64,000 bases of DNA from Neurospora crassa OR74A. Lineage: Eukaryota > Ascomycota > Sordariomycetes > Sordariales > Sordariaceae. Location: positions 1,488,001-1,552,000 of the forward strand of contig NC_026507.1 in the NCBI RefSeq assembly GCF_000182925.2, read 5' to 3'. Below are positions 44,969-54,942 of the stretch, one piece after another. The notes under the pieces are model-generated. The model did not search any database. It was not told the origin of the DNA and saw only the letters and a list, made by a program, of their open reading frames with translations. A program made the position numbers and the translations under genes. Positions within the stretch are counted from its first letter, which is position 1; each line of letters opens with the position of its first letter.

Positions 44969-47424
44969 GGTTGCGGTTCTGGGTGTTGTGCTTGTTATCG
45001 TAGGGCTTTCGGTCTGTGCTATTTCAGGGTTCGATGGATATCGGGACTCAGAAGACAGTCGAGGATATCGTCTCGACGGGTCGGGGAATGAAGGAAGGCT
45101 CGAAGTGCTCTGACTGGCGGGAGTTGAGGTTGATGTAGTCTTCGAATCGAACGAGGGTGGGCGACCTAGGGAGGAAACTCGCTTGATTAGTCTCTGAAGC
45201 GAAAGGGGTTTTCTAGAGCCGACCATAATGGGAACAAGAGGGGCATTGGAGGGACGAAAGCGAAATATGTGCCGTCACGGTGCCTGTTGGGGTGGCCTCG
45301 GGTGTCGATGGTGTTCACCCGTTCAGACGGAAGATAGGGAGGGGAGGACTTACAGAAGCTATCAACAGCAAGAAACGAGGAGCGGACAGAAGCAGCAGTG
45401 ACTTGGATGGATGATGCAGTGTGTCAGGCAGCTGTTTTGTTTGTTGTCTGCGACTGGCAACAATGGAGTGTCGCGGGTGCGTAAAGGAAGGGATTGAAGA
45501 TATACTAGGTGATGTTTAGGATGTTGCGGCGGGGAATCCGGTCGTCGCTTCTCGATTGCTGGCTGCTGCGCTTTTAGCAATTGCGCAGTGTGGGCACGGT
45601 GGGCGATAAAGACGGGATCGAAGAACTTGAGGGCCAGGAAGTTCCGTTGTCGTCACGGTGTGTTCCTGCTCGACCGCCCTGGTGTGCGTGTGTGATCCGC
45701 GAGGGGGAGGGAAGCGTATCCGCGAAGTTAGCGAGATACCTGACCGACAGCCGTGGTCGAGGGTGATGTATTGTTGTAGATTTGGTGACGGTGACAAGAG
45801 TCACGGTCAGTCCACGGCCACGGTAAGTAGTAATTTGTTGTTCGTGCTTCCCGTTTCGCGAACAGGCTCTGGTTGGCGGGACAAGGGAGCGGACCAAACA
45901 GTGGACGCCAGGACGGGGTGCGACAGAAGATGGCGCGGGAGGTTCCCTTGTTCCCCTTGTTCCCCACGTTGAACCCTAACGCCTTGTGAACGCCCAGCAA
46001 AGTCTAAAATCCCACCCCAAGCAATAACCCTTGCACGCCATGGCAGCCTCCTGTGGCTCGAGGGGAAGCATGTGGCTGCGGTGTCCAATCATCTGGCAGC
46101 CTCGTCCACTGACCGCTACCTGATGTCCATCAACCCCTCTTTGATCTGCGCCTGTTGGCCCGTCACAGTCCGCCAGCGCTTACGTGCCAGCTGTCGATAC
46201 CTAAAGGGTCCTCGGTACCTGCCCCTGTCCATCGATGGTGCTCACAGTAGAGGCAGGCAGGTAACCCTGACAACAAAGGCCAAGGCCCGGTGATAAGCCT
46301 GAAGAAGTGGAAGCTGATGCGTTGTTTCGCTGCCCCGCCAAAAGCAAGACAGTCCGCCCACTGAAAGGGAACCCAAACAAAGTGCTACAGTGGGTGAGCC
46401 GTCAGTCTGGCTTTTGAGGCTGTTCGTTACATGCCGGCGCCGCATTGGATCGCAACCACAATGTACACCCATGGACACACAGGAGACTGAAGCATCTTGA
46501 ACAACATCACTGAGCACCAGACTGGAGACAAAACACCAAGTCTTTGATACCAGTACCCGTCACATTGCCCTCAGCTCACTTCCATTCTATCTCGCCACAA
46601 ACCGTTCAACTTACCACCTAGAGCTCCATTCGCCTCGACTAGACGGGACTCGAATCCTAATCCTTCTCAAGTGCGCAGAGGCAGAGGCAGAGACCAACCA
46701 AAAAAAAAGCCACCAACGCAGAGCGCAGGGCAGCTAGAGGTAGAGACAGCGACAACTAAGTCCAGGGACAAGGGGTCCACTTTTAGGCGAACTCCTCACC
46801 GTTTGGATTTGGATCTGGATCTGGATCCGGGATCAAAGCGAGGAGAGAAAGAAGAAAGAGAGCCCGACAGCTGGCACATGCAACCAGGACAACAACAACA
46901 ACAACAACAACATCACAACAATAACAACAACAACTACACGGTAACCCGGCCTCCATAACACCACCGCCTACCTCACCAGACTCATTACTCTCGTTGCTAC
47001 ATACCATCGTGAGCATCCAAAGGAGCAGCTCTCCCGCCCGCCCAAGTCCCGCGCTCAAACACTTAGTAGTAGAGGTAGCTTGGAGTGCTCGTGGCCAGCT
47101 CTCTGCTTCCCCCCATCCCGCTACCTGACCGAAAGGACCGGGCCTCCACCGAGATGGAGTATAAAGTCCTGAGCTGCCAAACAATCCCGTCACACTAAGG
47201 CATCGCGATCAAGATCTCCCCCGTAAACAAGTCAACAAACGTGCACGATAACTGTACCTACCCTTCGGGCGACGCGGCAGGTGGCCACGATACGGACACG
47301 GACACGGTCAAGTCCTGGCAAACGAACGGACCGACACCGATCCCGACTCCGCGACAAACCAAAACACCACATTTCCTCCCAAGATACGCCCCTTTAGCTG
47401 ACCCGCCTCCTTTGGCTGGCAACC
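44969..47424. other. Divergent promoter region of stu2 and lis1
   Basis: 2.46 kb between the two start codons. It holds (CAA)n runs near 46888-46932 and GGATCT-type hexamers at 46803-46829. The open frames here are short and low-complexity. Long 5' leaders are plausible for both genes. Confidence 0.55.
46888..46932 (+). repeat. (CAA)n microsatellite
   Basis: ACAACA repeats in the noncoding stretch upstream of lis1, interrupted by CAT and AAT. Confidence 0.8.
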
Positions 47425-48944
47425 ATGTCCCAAATATTGACCTCTCGGCAGGCCGATGAACTGTAGGTTGCTACTACTTGTCTGTAGTCGAGTCGAGTCA
47501 ATGGCTAACTTGTTGTCCGCCAACCCCACAGACACAGAGCCCTCATCGCATACCTCACTGCCGCCAACCTGCCCAACACCGCCGCCGCCCTTCGAGAAGA
47601 GCTGAACCTAAGCGAAGAGGTTTTTGATCCAGCTACGGCAAAGAAGTATGAAGGCCTACTAGAAAAGAAATGGACTAGTGTAGTCCGACTGCAGAAAAAG
47701 GTGCGCATCCTGTCCGCTGTCCGACCGCCAAATAACCTTTTCTCCCTCTTTCCCCCTTACCAGCCGCTTACCCCCCTTGCCACGTACAGATTATGGATCT
47801 CGAGTCGCGAAATCATATCCTACAGTCAGAGCTCGACAATGCGACGCCTACATCGCGACAGAACAAAGACCCTGTCGCCTGGCTACCCCGAGCACCTCCT
47901 CGACACACGCTTCAATCACACCGAGACCCCATAACCTGTGTAGCATTCCACCCTGTTTTCTCGTCTCTAGCTTCCGGATCAGAGGATCAGACCATCAAGA
48001 TCTGGGATTGGGAGCTAGGCGAGCTAGAGAGGACGATCAAGGGCCACACAAAAGCTGTCCTCGACGTCGACTATGGCGGCCCCCGCGGGAACACGTTGCT
48101 CGCTTCGTGCAGCTCAGATCTAACTATCAAGCTATGGGACCCCCTAGACTCGTATAAAAACATTCGGACTCTACCCGGCCACGATCACAGCGTCAGCGCC
48201 GTGCGGTTCATCCCTGGTTCTGGTAACCTCCTGGTTAGCGCAAGTCGCGACAAGACACTAAGGATATGGGACGTGAGCACAGGGTACTGCGTCAAGACAT
48301 TGCGCGGCCATGCCGAGTGGGTGCGCGACGTATGCCCATCTCTTGACGGGAAATATATACTCTCCACCAGCGACGATTACACAAGCAGGCTATGGGATGT
48401 GACGATAACAAACCCCGAGCCCAAGGTGACCTTGATCGGCCACGAGCATGTCGTGCTATGTTGTGCCATTGCACCTCCGGCCGCATATCAGAATCTTGCC
48501 GCCATGGCCGGTATCAAGAAGCCCCCTGCGACAAGCTCTGCCGAGTTTATGGCCACGGGCTCTCGAGACAAGTCGATCCGGTTATGGGATGCGCGCGGGA
48601 CATGCATCAAAACCTTGGTCGGTCACGATAACTGGGTGCGAGGGTTGGTGTTCCATCCTGGAGGGAAATACCTCTTATCTGTATCCGACGACAAGACCCT
48701 TCGGTGCTGGGATCTGACACAAGAAGGAAAATGCGTCAAGACGATCGGGGATGCGCATGGCCACTTCGTCCAGTGTATCAAATGGGCCCCGTCGGTTATC
48801 AAGGATGCGTCGGTGAACGGTGACAATGGGGAACCAAACGGGACGCCAAAGAAGGGTGGAGCGGCTGCCACCCCCGAGGCTCAGATCCGTTGCGTAATTG
48901 CGACAGGAAGCGTTGATTTGAACGTCAGAATCTTTGCCAACTGA
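47425..48944 (+). CDS. pac1: LIS1/PAC1/NudF dynein regulator
   Basis: Exons 47425-47462, 47532-47700 and 47790-48944 give 453 residues. The introns are 69 nt (GTAGGT...ACAG) and 89 nt (GTGCGC...ACAG). The first exon, [13 protein letters not shown], and the second, [20 protein letters not shown], form the LisH dimerisation motif (about 8-40). A short coiled coil follows (about 60-85) and then a seven-blade WD40 propeller (about 105-453). Its blades include [50 protein letters not shown] and the final [15 protein letters not shown]. Length and layout match LIS1 proteins throughout. LIS1 binds the dynein motor domain and loads dynein at microtubule plus ends; in filamentous fungi it is needed for nuclear migration. 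The gene is divergent from stu2, whose product acts on the same structures. Confidence 0.95.
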
Positions 48945-51769
48945 TGCATACGCATGGCATAAGAGCGGCTAGAGCAGGATGTCTCAGGCAGCGAGAGCCC
49001 ATGCACCGGAAGCAAAGACACAGGTTGCTGCTTAGCGGGCCCTTGCTAATAATATCCACCACTACCCGAGAGCTATATTCTTGGACGGCTGGCCGTGATG
49101 CTAGCTCCTACAGAACTTGCCCCAAAGAACATCATTGCTGTTTTTCGTGAATGGGGCTTGTTACTCGCACGCATCACAGTCCTTGGATGAGACCTGAAGA
49201 AGCAAACCCAAAAGAGAAAAAGAAGAAAAGAAAGGGGAAAAAAAAACACAAAAAAGACCAAAAAGAAAAAGGAAAAAGAGACTTCTCGGCGGGCACCTCA
49301 CGGGAGAAAGGGGTCTCGTCACGACTAATACCCACCCATTTGAGCAAAAAGCAGGGAGGTTGGGTGACAGACGGACACTCCTTCTTGCATCATCTTCTCG
49401 TGAGACCCATCAAATGATAATGTTGCGCCTGATGGATGATGACTGATGAGAGATCTTTTTTAGACAGATGAAAGAGAAACAGTAGAGAGGAACGGCACGG
49501 GAAACTGGAGAGGATTTGTAGATATGAACCGAATTCAATAGATACCCCAATTTTTGGACGACTTATACTCGAGTGCCGGTTCTCGTCCGTTATCATGAGA
49601 AAGCAGCTTTTTTGGCTTGCAGCAGTGATGAGTTTCGACGATAGCCGATACTTTCCATGTCTTTACCCTTCTTCTGCTCGTTCTCTCAGTCCCGAATCCT
49701 ACACTCTGCCAACAAACTCCCCGGCTGGACACTCCCTTCTGACAACCAGCTTCAAGACTCCATGGACATGTACCCGACCTCAAGCAACCAACACAACCAA
49801 TAAACTTGCACATTGTCCTCCTGGCATTTCTAAGTACCTAGGTAGCCTTGTGTAACTGAGTTATTCCGTGTGAAGTCCAAGTGGATTTCGCAAGCTGGCG
49901 TACCAATTACGTTCAGTTGCACCTAGTCGTAGCAATAACCCCCACGGGGAAGCCAACCCATTGCTTGTGCCACCCAAGTCGGTTGTACAATTTACCTAAT
50001 ACCGATCTTCTTCTGTAGCTATGCCGCTGCAGACTGTTGAACTTGAGCATGCATGTCTCACTCAGGAAGTAGAAGGGTCCTTGAAAAAACAATTCTTGAG
50101 CTTTGTGGCCTATGCGGGCTTTATAGCGGTGTGACCATTCCACTGCCGTCGAGTATGTACATATTTCTCTAGTGTCCAGTAAGATGACTACGTAGTAGTA
50201 ACTCGAATCCCCTCTCCCCCTTCCTCTATTGTATGATTCGCCCGCGAAAGCTCACAATGGAACCCTTCCTTCCTTCTTACCCCCTCATTCCATGACGTGT
50301 GCTCCATCTTTCTTTTTTCCTTCTGATCGAGGCGCCTCGCCAGTCGCCACTGCCGTCGTTTGTGCGCCTACTGTAAGTACCAGGTATGTATGTATGTATG
50401 TATGTGTGTATGTCTTGTTTAGGAAGCAGCTACATACTACCCTGCCATACTACTGGACGGTACTTAGCGAGGCGCCAAACCTACTATACCCTACTATGGA
50501 CGGGATGCCCCTTGGCCACCACCCCTTTTTTTCCCCACGATCCTGCCCTTGTCCGCGCCTACCAGATCGACGCAGCTACACTGTAATGGACGGGTGGACC
50601 CGTTACCCGTACGTACCCTCGTACCCGTCCGACGAGCCGACCTTTGTACACCACTTCAACCCGTAATCGTAACTGGTGTTGCCGAGTCGGAGAGGTAATG
50701 AAACTGACGCCACGTCTTTCTTCCCTTTCAAAAAAATCAGCTGCGGTTCTGACAATGTCTTTTTTCGGCAAGGAAATTCAATGACCTTTTACGTATTCTG
50801 TAGGTAATTTGTATAGAAGTAAGAGGTGCGCCGAAAAGCCCACTTCCAACATGGAAGGTCTACTCGATACAGAATGTCAATCTGGCACGCCTGCCCCCTT
50901 GTTACGAACAGTTATGGAAGGTGCACTGCACAGGCTGTGGACACAGGGTACTTAGCCCAGTTGCGATGCCTTCACCTCCCCTTGGTATACTAGGTGTGAT
51001 CCGGTCTCCTAAGTGGAAGTCAAGGGTGGAGTTCCATTCTGCTCAACTTCCTTTTGATCAGCTCAACACTGCACGATCCACATATGCAGCCAGTGGTTAG
51101 TCTACTTAGTAGCATTCCATTTGCCTGAGACACAGAAGGACATGAGCGGCTCTGTGTACTCAGTCTGTGGGCAACTGAACTCTACGACAAGTGGACGTAC
51201 AGTGTGTTCGGTATCGTGGGGGAACATCATCCGCCGGCCATCGCCTTGCCTCACTCCCTCCTCCTACCCACCTTGCCCTCTACAAGGATTGTCATCGTGT
51301 ATGCCGATCAACATGCAAGCTTCCGGAATACGGGGGACCCGGGCACGGCTGCGTTCTGTGTGATGATCTGTGGTTGATGAGTCGCGCCAACCTGGCGGCA
51401 AGAAATTGCAGTGGTAATACTGATGATGATGCGGCAAGATCCAATCACGGAGTCGTGAGGCGGCATTGACGCTGGACGGAGCTGTCTCATTGGAAGTTGC
51501 GTGGTGTCAAGGCTAGGGAATCGTGCGGGAAGAGTACGTAGACATGAAGCTCCAAGAGAAACGGGAGGCTTGAACGATGGGTAGCCAACTACTTTGAGGT
51601 TAGATGTGGGTGAGAGCGGGACACCAGTCACCATCGAGGAGGCCAACCAAAGGGGTACTGGGGAAGAGGACACGGCATTGTACGCAAGTCTCGATCACCG
51701 TGGTCCAACCCGGTTCTCCAGCTCGACTGAGGGTGTCTCAAGGGTACGAAAATAAAACCTATAAATACC

Positions 51770-51777
51770 TCCTCTTC
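51770..51777 (+). promoter_or_regulatory. TATA box of the crystallin-like gene
   Basis: TATAAATA, 159 bp before the ATG, followed by a pyrimidine-rich start region. Clear TATA boxes are uncommon among the genes in this window. Confidence 0.6.
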
Positions 51778-51889
51778 AACCTCTTCCCAGCCTCGATTCT
51801 CTTCTTCAGCATCATCACACATTCCAGACAGACAACACCAGACAACCCAATCTCTTTCACAAATCACACTCTCGCAATCCCAAGTCATC

Positions 51890-51915
51890 TAACCAACCAA
51901 CCAACCAACCAACCA
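51890..51915 (+). repeat. (AACC)n tract in the 5' leader
   Basis: Six tandem AACC units lie 20 bp before the crystallin-like start codon, inside the expected 5' untranslated region. Confidence 0.8.
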
Positions 51916-51935
51916 CCTTCTCACCCAACAAAAAC

Positions 51936-52559
51936 ATGGCTCCCTCAGTCGATCCTACCAAGGTCATCTTCTACCAGAAGAAGAACTTCGAAGGCTCCGG
52001 CGACACTTACGCCGTAGGCCAAGACGTCTCAGTCCCTGGCTCTCTCAACGACAAGTACTTCTCCGTGGCCGTCGGCGCCTCTGCAAAGGTCATTGCCTGG
52101 CAGCACTACAACGAGACAGGCCACTACCGGGAATGGACAACCTCCCAGGCTGACATCTCGGACATTGGCGGTTTGTCTCGCTTCCGGGTGGTCGACGACG
52201 ACACGCGCGCCATCTCTTTCCTGTTCAAAGACGCCACTGGAGGGGCGGACAAGCAGTACAGCTTGAAGGTGGATGCGAGAGACGTCGGGACCGTGACGCT
52301 TTACAGTAATGATGGAGACGAGTATGGGCTGGTCGGGATCATGCCAGAGGGAGGACCGCCGGTTACGACGGCGGTGTATGTGAGGGATGAGCATTCCGGG
52401 GTTTATATCGCCGTGGGATCGGTGTATTTTGAGTGGAACAAGGACAACGGCGAGGTGGATGTGGTGGAGAATGAGCATTGGCCGAAGCAGTTGAAGTCGA
52501 AGAGGACGGGGAAGAGTAGCTTTGAAGTTACTCTGGTTGATAACAAGCCGTCGGAGTGA
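51936..52559 (+). CDS. Beta/gamma-crystallin-like protein
   Basis: Single exon, 207 residues, ATG at 51936 just after an A-rich, purine-at-minus-3 context. Residues about 9-90 read as a beta/gamma-crystallin (Greek-key) unit: VIFYQKKNFEGSGDTYAVG, then LNDKYFSVAVGASAKVIAWQ, then DISDIGGLSRFRVV. The second half (TVTLYSNDGDEYGLVGIMPE) is beta-rich but less like the family. There is no signal peptide and no cysteine, so a soluble cytosolic or unconventionally exported protein is expected. Many microbial relatives bind calcium, but the canonical N/D-N/D-x-x-S/T-S motif is not clear here. The TATA box and clean leader suggest strong expression. Convergent with the phosphoesterase gene, 203 bp apart. 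Confidence 0.8.
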   Translation: MAPSVDPTKVIFYQKKNFEGSGDTYAVGQDVSVPGSLNDKYFSVAVGASAKVIAWQHYNETGHYREWTTSQADISDIGGLSRFRVVDDDTRAISFLFKDATGGADKQYSLKVDARDVGTVTLYSNDGDEYGLVGIMPEGGPPVTTAVYVRDEHSGVYIAVGSVYFEWNKDNGEVDVVENEHWPKQLKSKRTGKSSFEVTLVDNKPSE

Positions 52560-52762
52560 GAGTGAGGGGGGAAGACAACAGGGAAGATGGACGCTGGATG
52601 GCATGCACTGGATGAGGATAAATAAGTGATGTTGTGATGTTTGCGAGAAGCGAGGCAGAGATTGAGATTTGGGATCGTGAAGAAACATCGGGATTGGATA
52701 TATAAGTACTATCGTCGCTCGTTAACAAGAAGCAATAAATCAAATCCATACGGGAGTATCTC

Positions 52763-54451
52763 TCATCGGAATTGCTGCAACGCCGGATCCGCCAAATGCG
52801 TCTTATCGTTAGGCGTGGCAGGATATCTATCCTGTCCATATGTCGCATTCAGCGTGACAGCCCCCACAATCTCACCATTTTCCAGCCGAATATGAGTTCT
52901 GATAGCAAACTCCTTGAGATCTTCCTGATCGACAACGATCTGACGAGAACCCCGAATCCAGCTACCGTAGCCTCCATAGCCAGTGTGCTGGCCAAAGCAG
53001 AGGTCTATTCCACGTCCATGTCCACGTTCATATCCATCTCCGTTTCCTTCCCCTTCTCCTTCGTCCTTCTGCTGAACACCAGGGACTTTTCCATCCCACC
53101 TATAACACCACGTATTCCCATGATCGTGTCCAGAAAAGAGTGCCATCATGCCGGGAACCGAAGCGATAGCTTCCATAAAGGGGACGTCTTGCTCACCATA
53201 ACCACAGCCCTCACCGGTGGCACTCTCCCCATCATTTGCACACCACCCTTGCCCTTGCTGCGAAAGAGGCTGATCGTCATTGATTCCAGGTTGACGGTGT
53301 GCATCTACACCTCCTCCCTGCTGCTGCTGTCCTCCTTGCTGTTGGCCGCCTTGTTGGAGAGCCAAGGAAGCGTTGGTCGGGATGTGGACGAATCCTATCG
53401 ACGGGATTGCTCCGCCTCCGGCTTTTGCTGCGATGGAGGCACTGGTGGATTTGAACCAGTCTACGACTGATTGATGGACCCAGTTCGGCTCGCTGAGAAA
53501 TCGACCTGTCTTGGGGTGTCGTTGTTGGTATTTGGTTCCGCCTCTGCTGTCGAAGAACCAAAGTATTAGGGCTGGGGTATTGCAACCGTCGCCATCGCTG
53601 GCTGTCTGCTGCTGATTTTGGTTTCGGTTTTGGTTTTGGTTCGGGTAGAAGTTGTTGATGTTGATGTTGATGTTGACAAGGTTCTTCAAAAACGCCCATC
53701 GATAGTACCATGGCTGCTGCTGCCGCGCCGCCCTCCGCTGTACTACTTTCGGGTTCATGCTGTTGTTCTCGCAACGCGCTGGGTAGACGGGGAGATAATA
53801 GTTAGTAACCCCCGCCTCTTCATCAGTGCCTAGTACCATCCTCCCCGTCCTCGAACTCAGCCACTTCTTTTCTTCCTCAAACAACCCTTCTCTCGACAGA
53901 TTAAAAGCGCTATCGTGATTCCCGTACGTACTCGCCCACGTCAACCCCCTTCGCACCATCGGCTCCACGATTTGGTCGATGTACGCTGTGCTGTTTTCCT
54001 TGAAGGTGTTCTCGCCCGTGATCAAGTCCCCATTTAACACGACGAGGTTTGTGGACGGTTCAGAGTCAAGTACGCTGTTCATCACCCGGATGGAGGAAGC
54101 GTCTTGCAGGGGACCCCATTTTTCCCAGGCGTTTTCGCCAAAGTGGAGGTCTTCGAAGATGGAGATTTGAAAGGTGTTGGTCAAGCCCCTGGGGGAGAAG
54201 GTGAGGGGGGGTGGTTCAGAGAGGGAGGAGGAGGAGTGGGTGGGGGTTTGGCGGCCGTGGGTTTGGTCGGGTAGTAGTAGGAGGAGGAGGAGGAGGGATA
54301 CAGCGGCGACAGAGGATGATCCGGCGAATAACTTTTGCCAGAAGGGGGAATGGCGGCGGTTCCTCTTGGTGGCGGGGTGGTGGTTGGTGTGACGAGGTAG
54401 CTCGGTCGGAAAGCGATGAAGGTCTTTGCGATCTTTGTGGTGAAATGCCAT
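52763..54451 (-). CDS. Dcr2-type metallophosphoesterase with an N-terminal membrane anchor
   Basis: Single exon, 562 residues from the ATG at 54451 (MAFHHKDRKD); the frame extends upstream only with non-ATG codons. A hydrophobic stretch at about 48-62 (VAAVSLLLLLLLLP) suggests a signal anchor. The calcineurin-like metal site is complete in order: DLH in FEDLHFGE, GD in NGDLITGEN, GNHD, VHIP and GHDHGN. This layout matches fungal Dcr2/Sia1-like phosphatases. The region between the third and fourth metal motifs carries low-complexity inserts: an NINININNFYPNQNQNRNQN stretch and two Gln/Gly-rich runs. Sequons (NST, NLS, NAS, NAT) fit a lumenal or extracellular catalytic domain. Yeast Dcr2 promotes cell-cycle entry; the substrate here is not known. 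Confidence 0.85.
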   Translation of the reverse strand: MAFHHKDRKDLHRFPTELPRHTNHHPATKRNRRHSPFWQKLFAGSSSVAAVSLLLLLLLLPDQTHGRQTPTHSSSSLSEPPPLTFSPRGLTNTFQISIFEDLHFGENAWEKWGPLQDASSIRVMNSVLDSEPSTNLVVLNGDLITGENTFKENSTAYIDQIVEPMVRRGLTWASTYGNHDSAFNLSREGLFEEEKKWLSSRTGRMVLGTDEEAGVTNYYLPVYPARCENNSMNPKVVQRRAARQQQPWYYRWAFLKNLVNINININNFYPNQNQNRNQNQQQTASDGDGCNTPALILWFFDSRGGTKYQQRHPKTGRFLSEPNWVHQSVVDWFKSTSASIAAKAGGGAIPSIGFVHIPTNASLALQQGGQQQGGQQQQGGGVDAHRQPGINDDQPLSQQGQGWCANDGESATGEGCGYGEQDVPFMEAIASVPGMMALFSGHDHGNTWCYRWDGKVPGVQQKDEGEGEGNGDGYERGHGRGIDLCFGQHTGYGGYGSWIRGSRQIVVDQEDLKEFAIRTHIRLENGEIVGAVTLNATYGQDRYPATPNDKTHLADPALQQFR

Positions 54452-54868
54452 TTTATCAGCAACTGAAGCCGCGGAAAGGATATAAAGTTGAGGATGTCTG
54501 CGCTGAGAGGGCACAGTTGGGCATCCAACTTAAATACGTTGTGCAATGATCTAGCTATTGAACCGGATAACATCAAGAAACGAACAAGAGCGGGAATCAA
54601 GGCGATCAGAGCGGAGGCTATTGTAGCAGTGAATACTACCAGGTGATCTGTCAAATTGCCATGCCCGGTTAAGAAACTCTTTCACCGATCAACAGATGCG
54701 ACTGTGAAGCCCGGTGACTGGTGCGTGTATGCATAAAAAATACATCTCCAGCGGGCATCACCAGTCTACAGATGTAGGTGTTTTCACATGTCATCAAAGT
54801 AAAGAAGAAACAAAAATACGGGGAAAAAATTAGAAAAGAACGGAGACAAGTCAAAAAGTCAATGAATG
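54452..54868. other. Upstream flank of the phosphoesterase gene
   Basis: Short intergenic stretch between the phosphoesterase start codon and the tRNA gene. Only the RNA polymerase III terminator is recognised. Confidence 0.5.
54853..54857 (-). terminator. RNA polymerase III terminator of tRNA-Val
   Basis: TTTTT on the minus strand, 12 nt after the last tRNA base. Confidence 0.75.
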
Positions 54869-54942
54869 TGATCCGACCCAGGCTCGATCTGGGGACCTTC
54901 AGTGTGTTAGACTGACGTGATAACCAACTACACCATCGGACC
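54869..54942 (-). tRNA. tRNA-Val (AAC)
   Basis: 74 nt on the minus strand with a complete cloverleaf. The acceptor stem pairs GGTCCGA with TCGGATC (one G-T). The D arm contains GTAGTTGGTTATC. The anticodon stem TCAGT/ACTGA encloses loop CTAACAC, giving anticodon AAC (Val). The T arm is CCCAG ATCGAGC CTGGG, and the discriminator base is A. There is no intron, and CCA is not encoded, as expected for a nuclear gene. Confidence 0.95.

Larger units (their letters stand above)
48945..51935. other. 3-kb intergenic region between lis1 and the crystallin-like gene
   Basis: It has a purine-rich tract just after lis1 (about 49196-49280) and a (TATG)n run at 50384-50412. The crystallin-like promoter is at the right end. 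Open frames here are short and unconvincing. No RNA gene was found. Confidence 0.5.

Noticed and set aside
46671-46958. 95-codon Gln/Asn/Asp-rich frame before lis1
   Set aside because: Produced by CAA and GGATCT simple repeats; no ATG context or homology visible.
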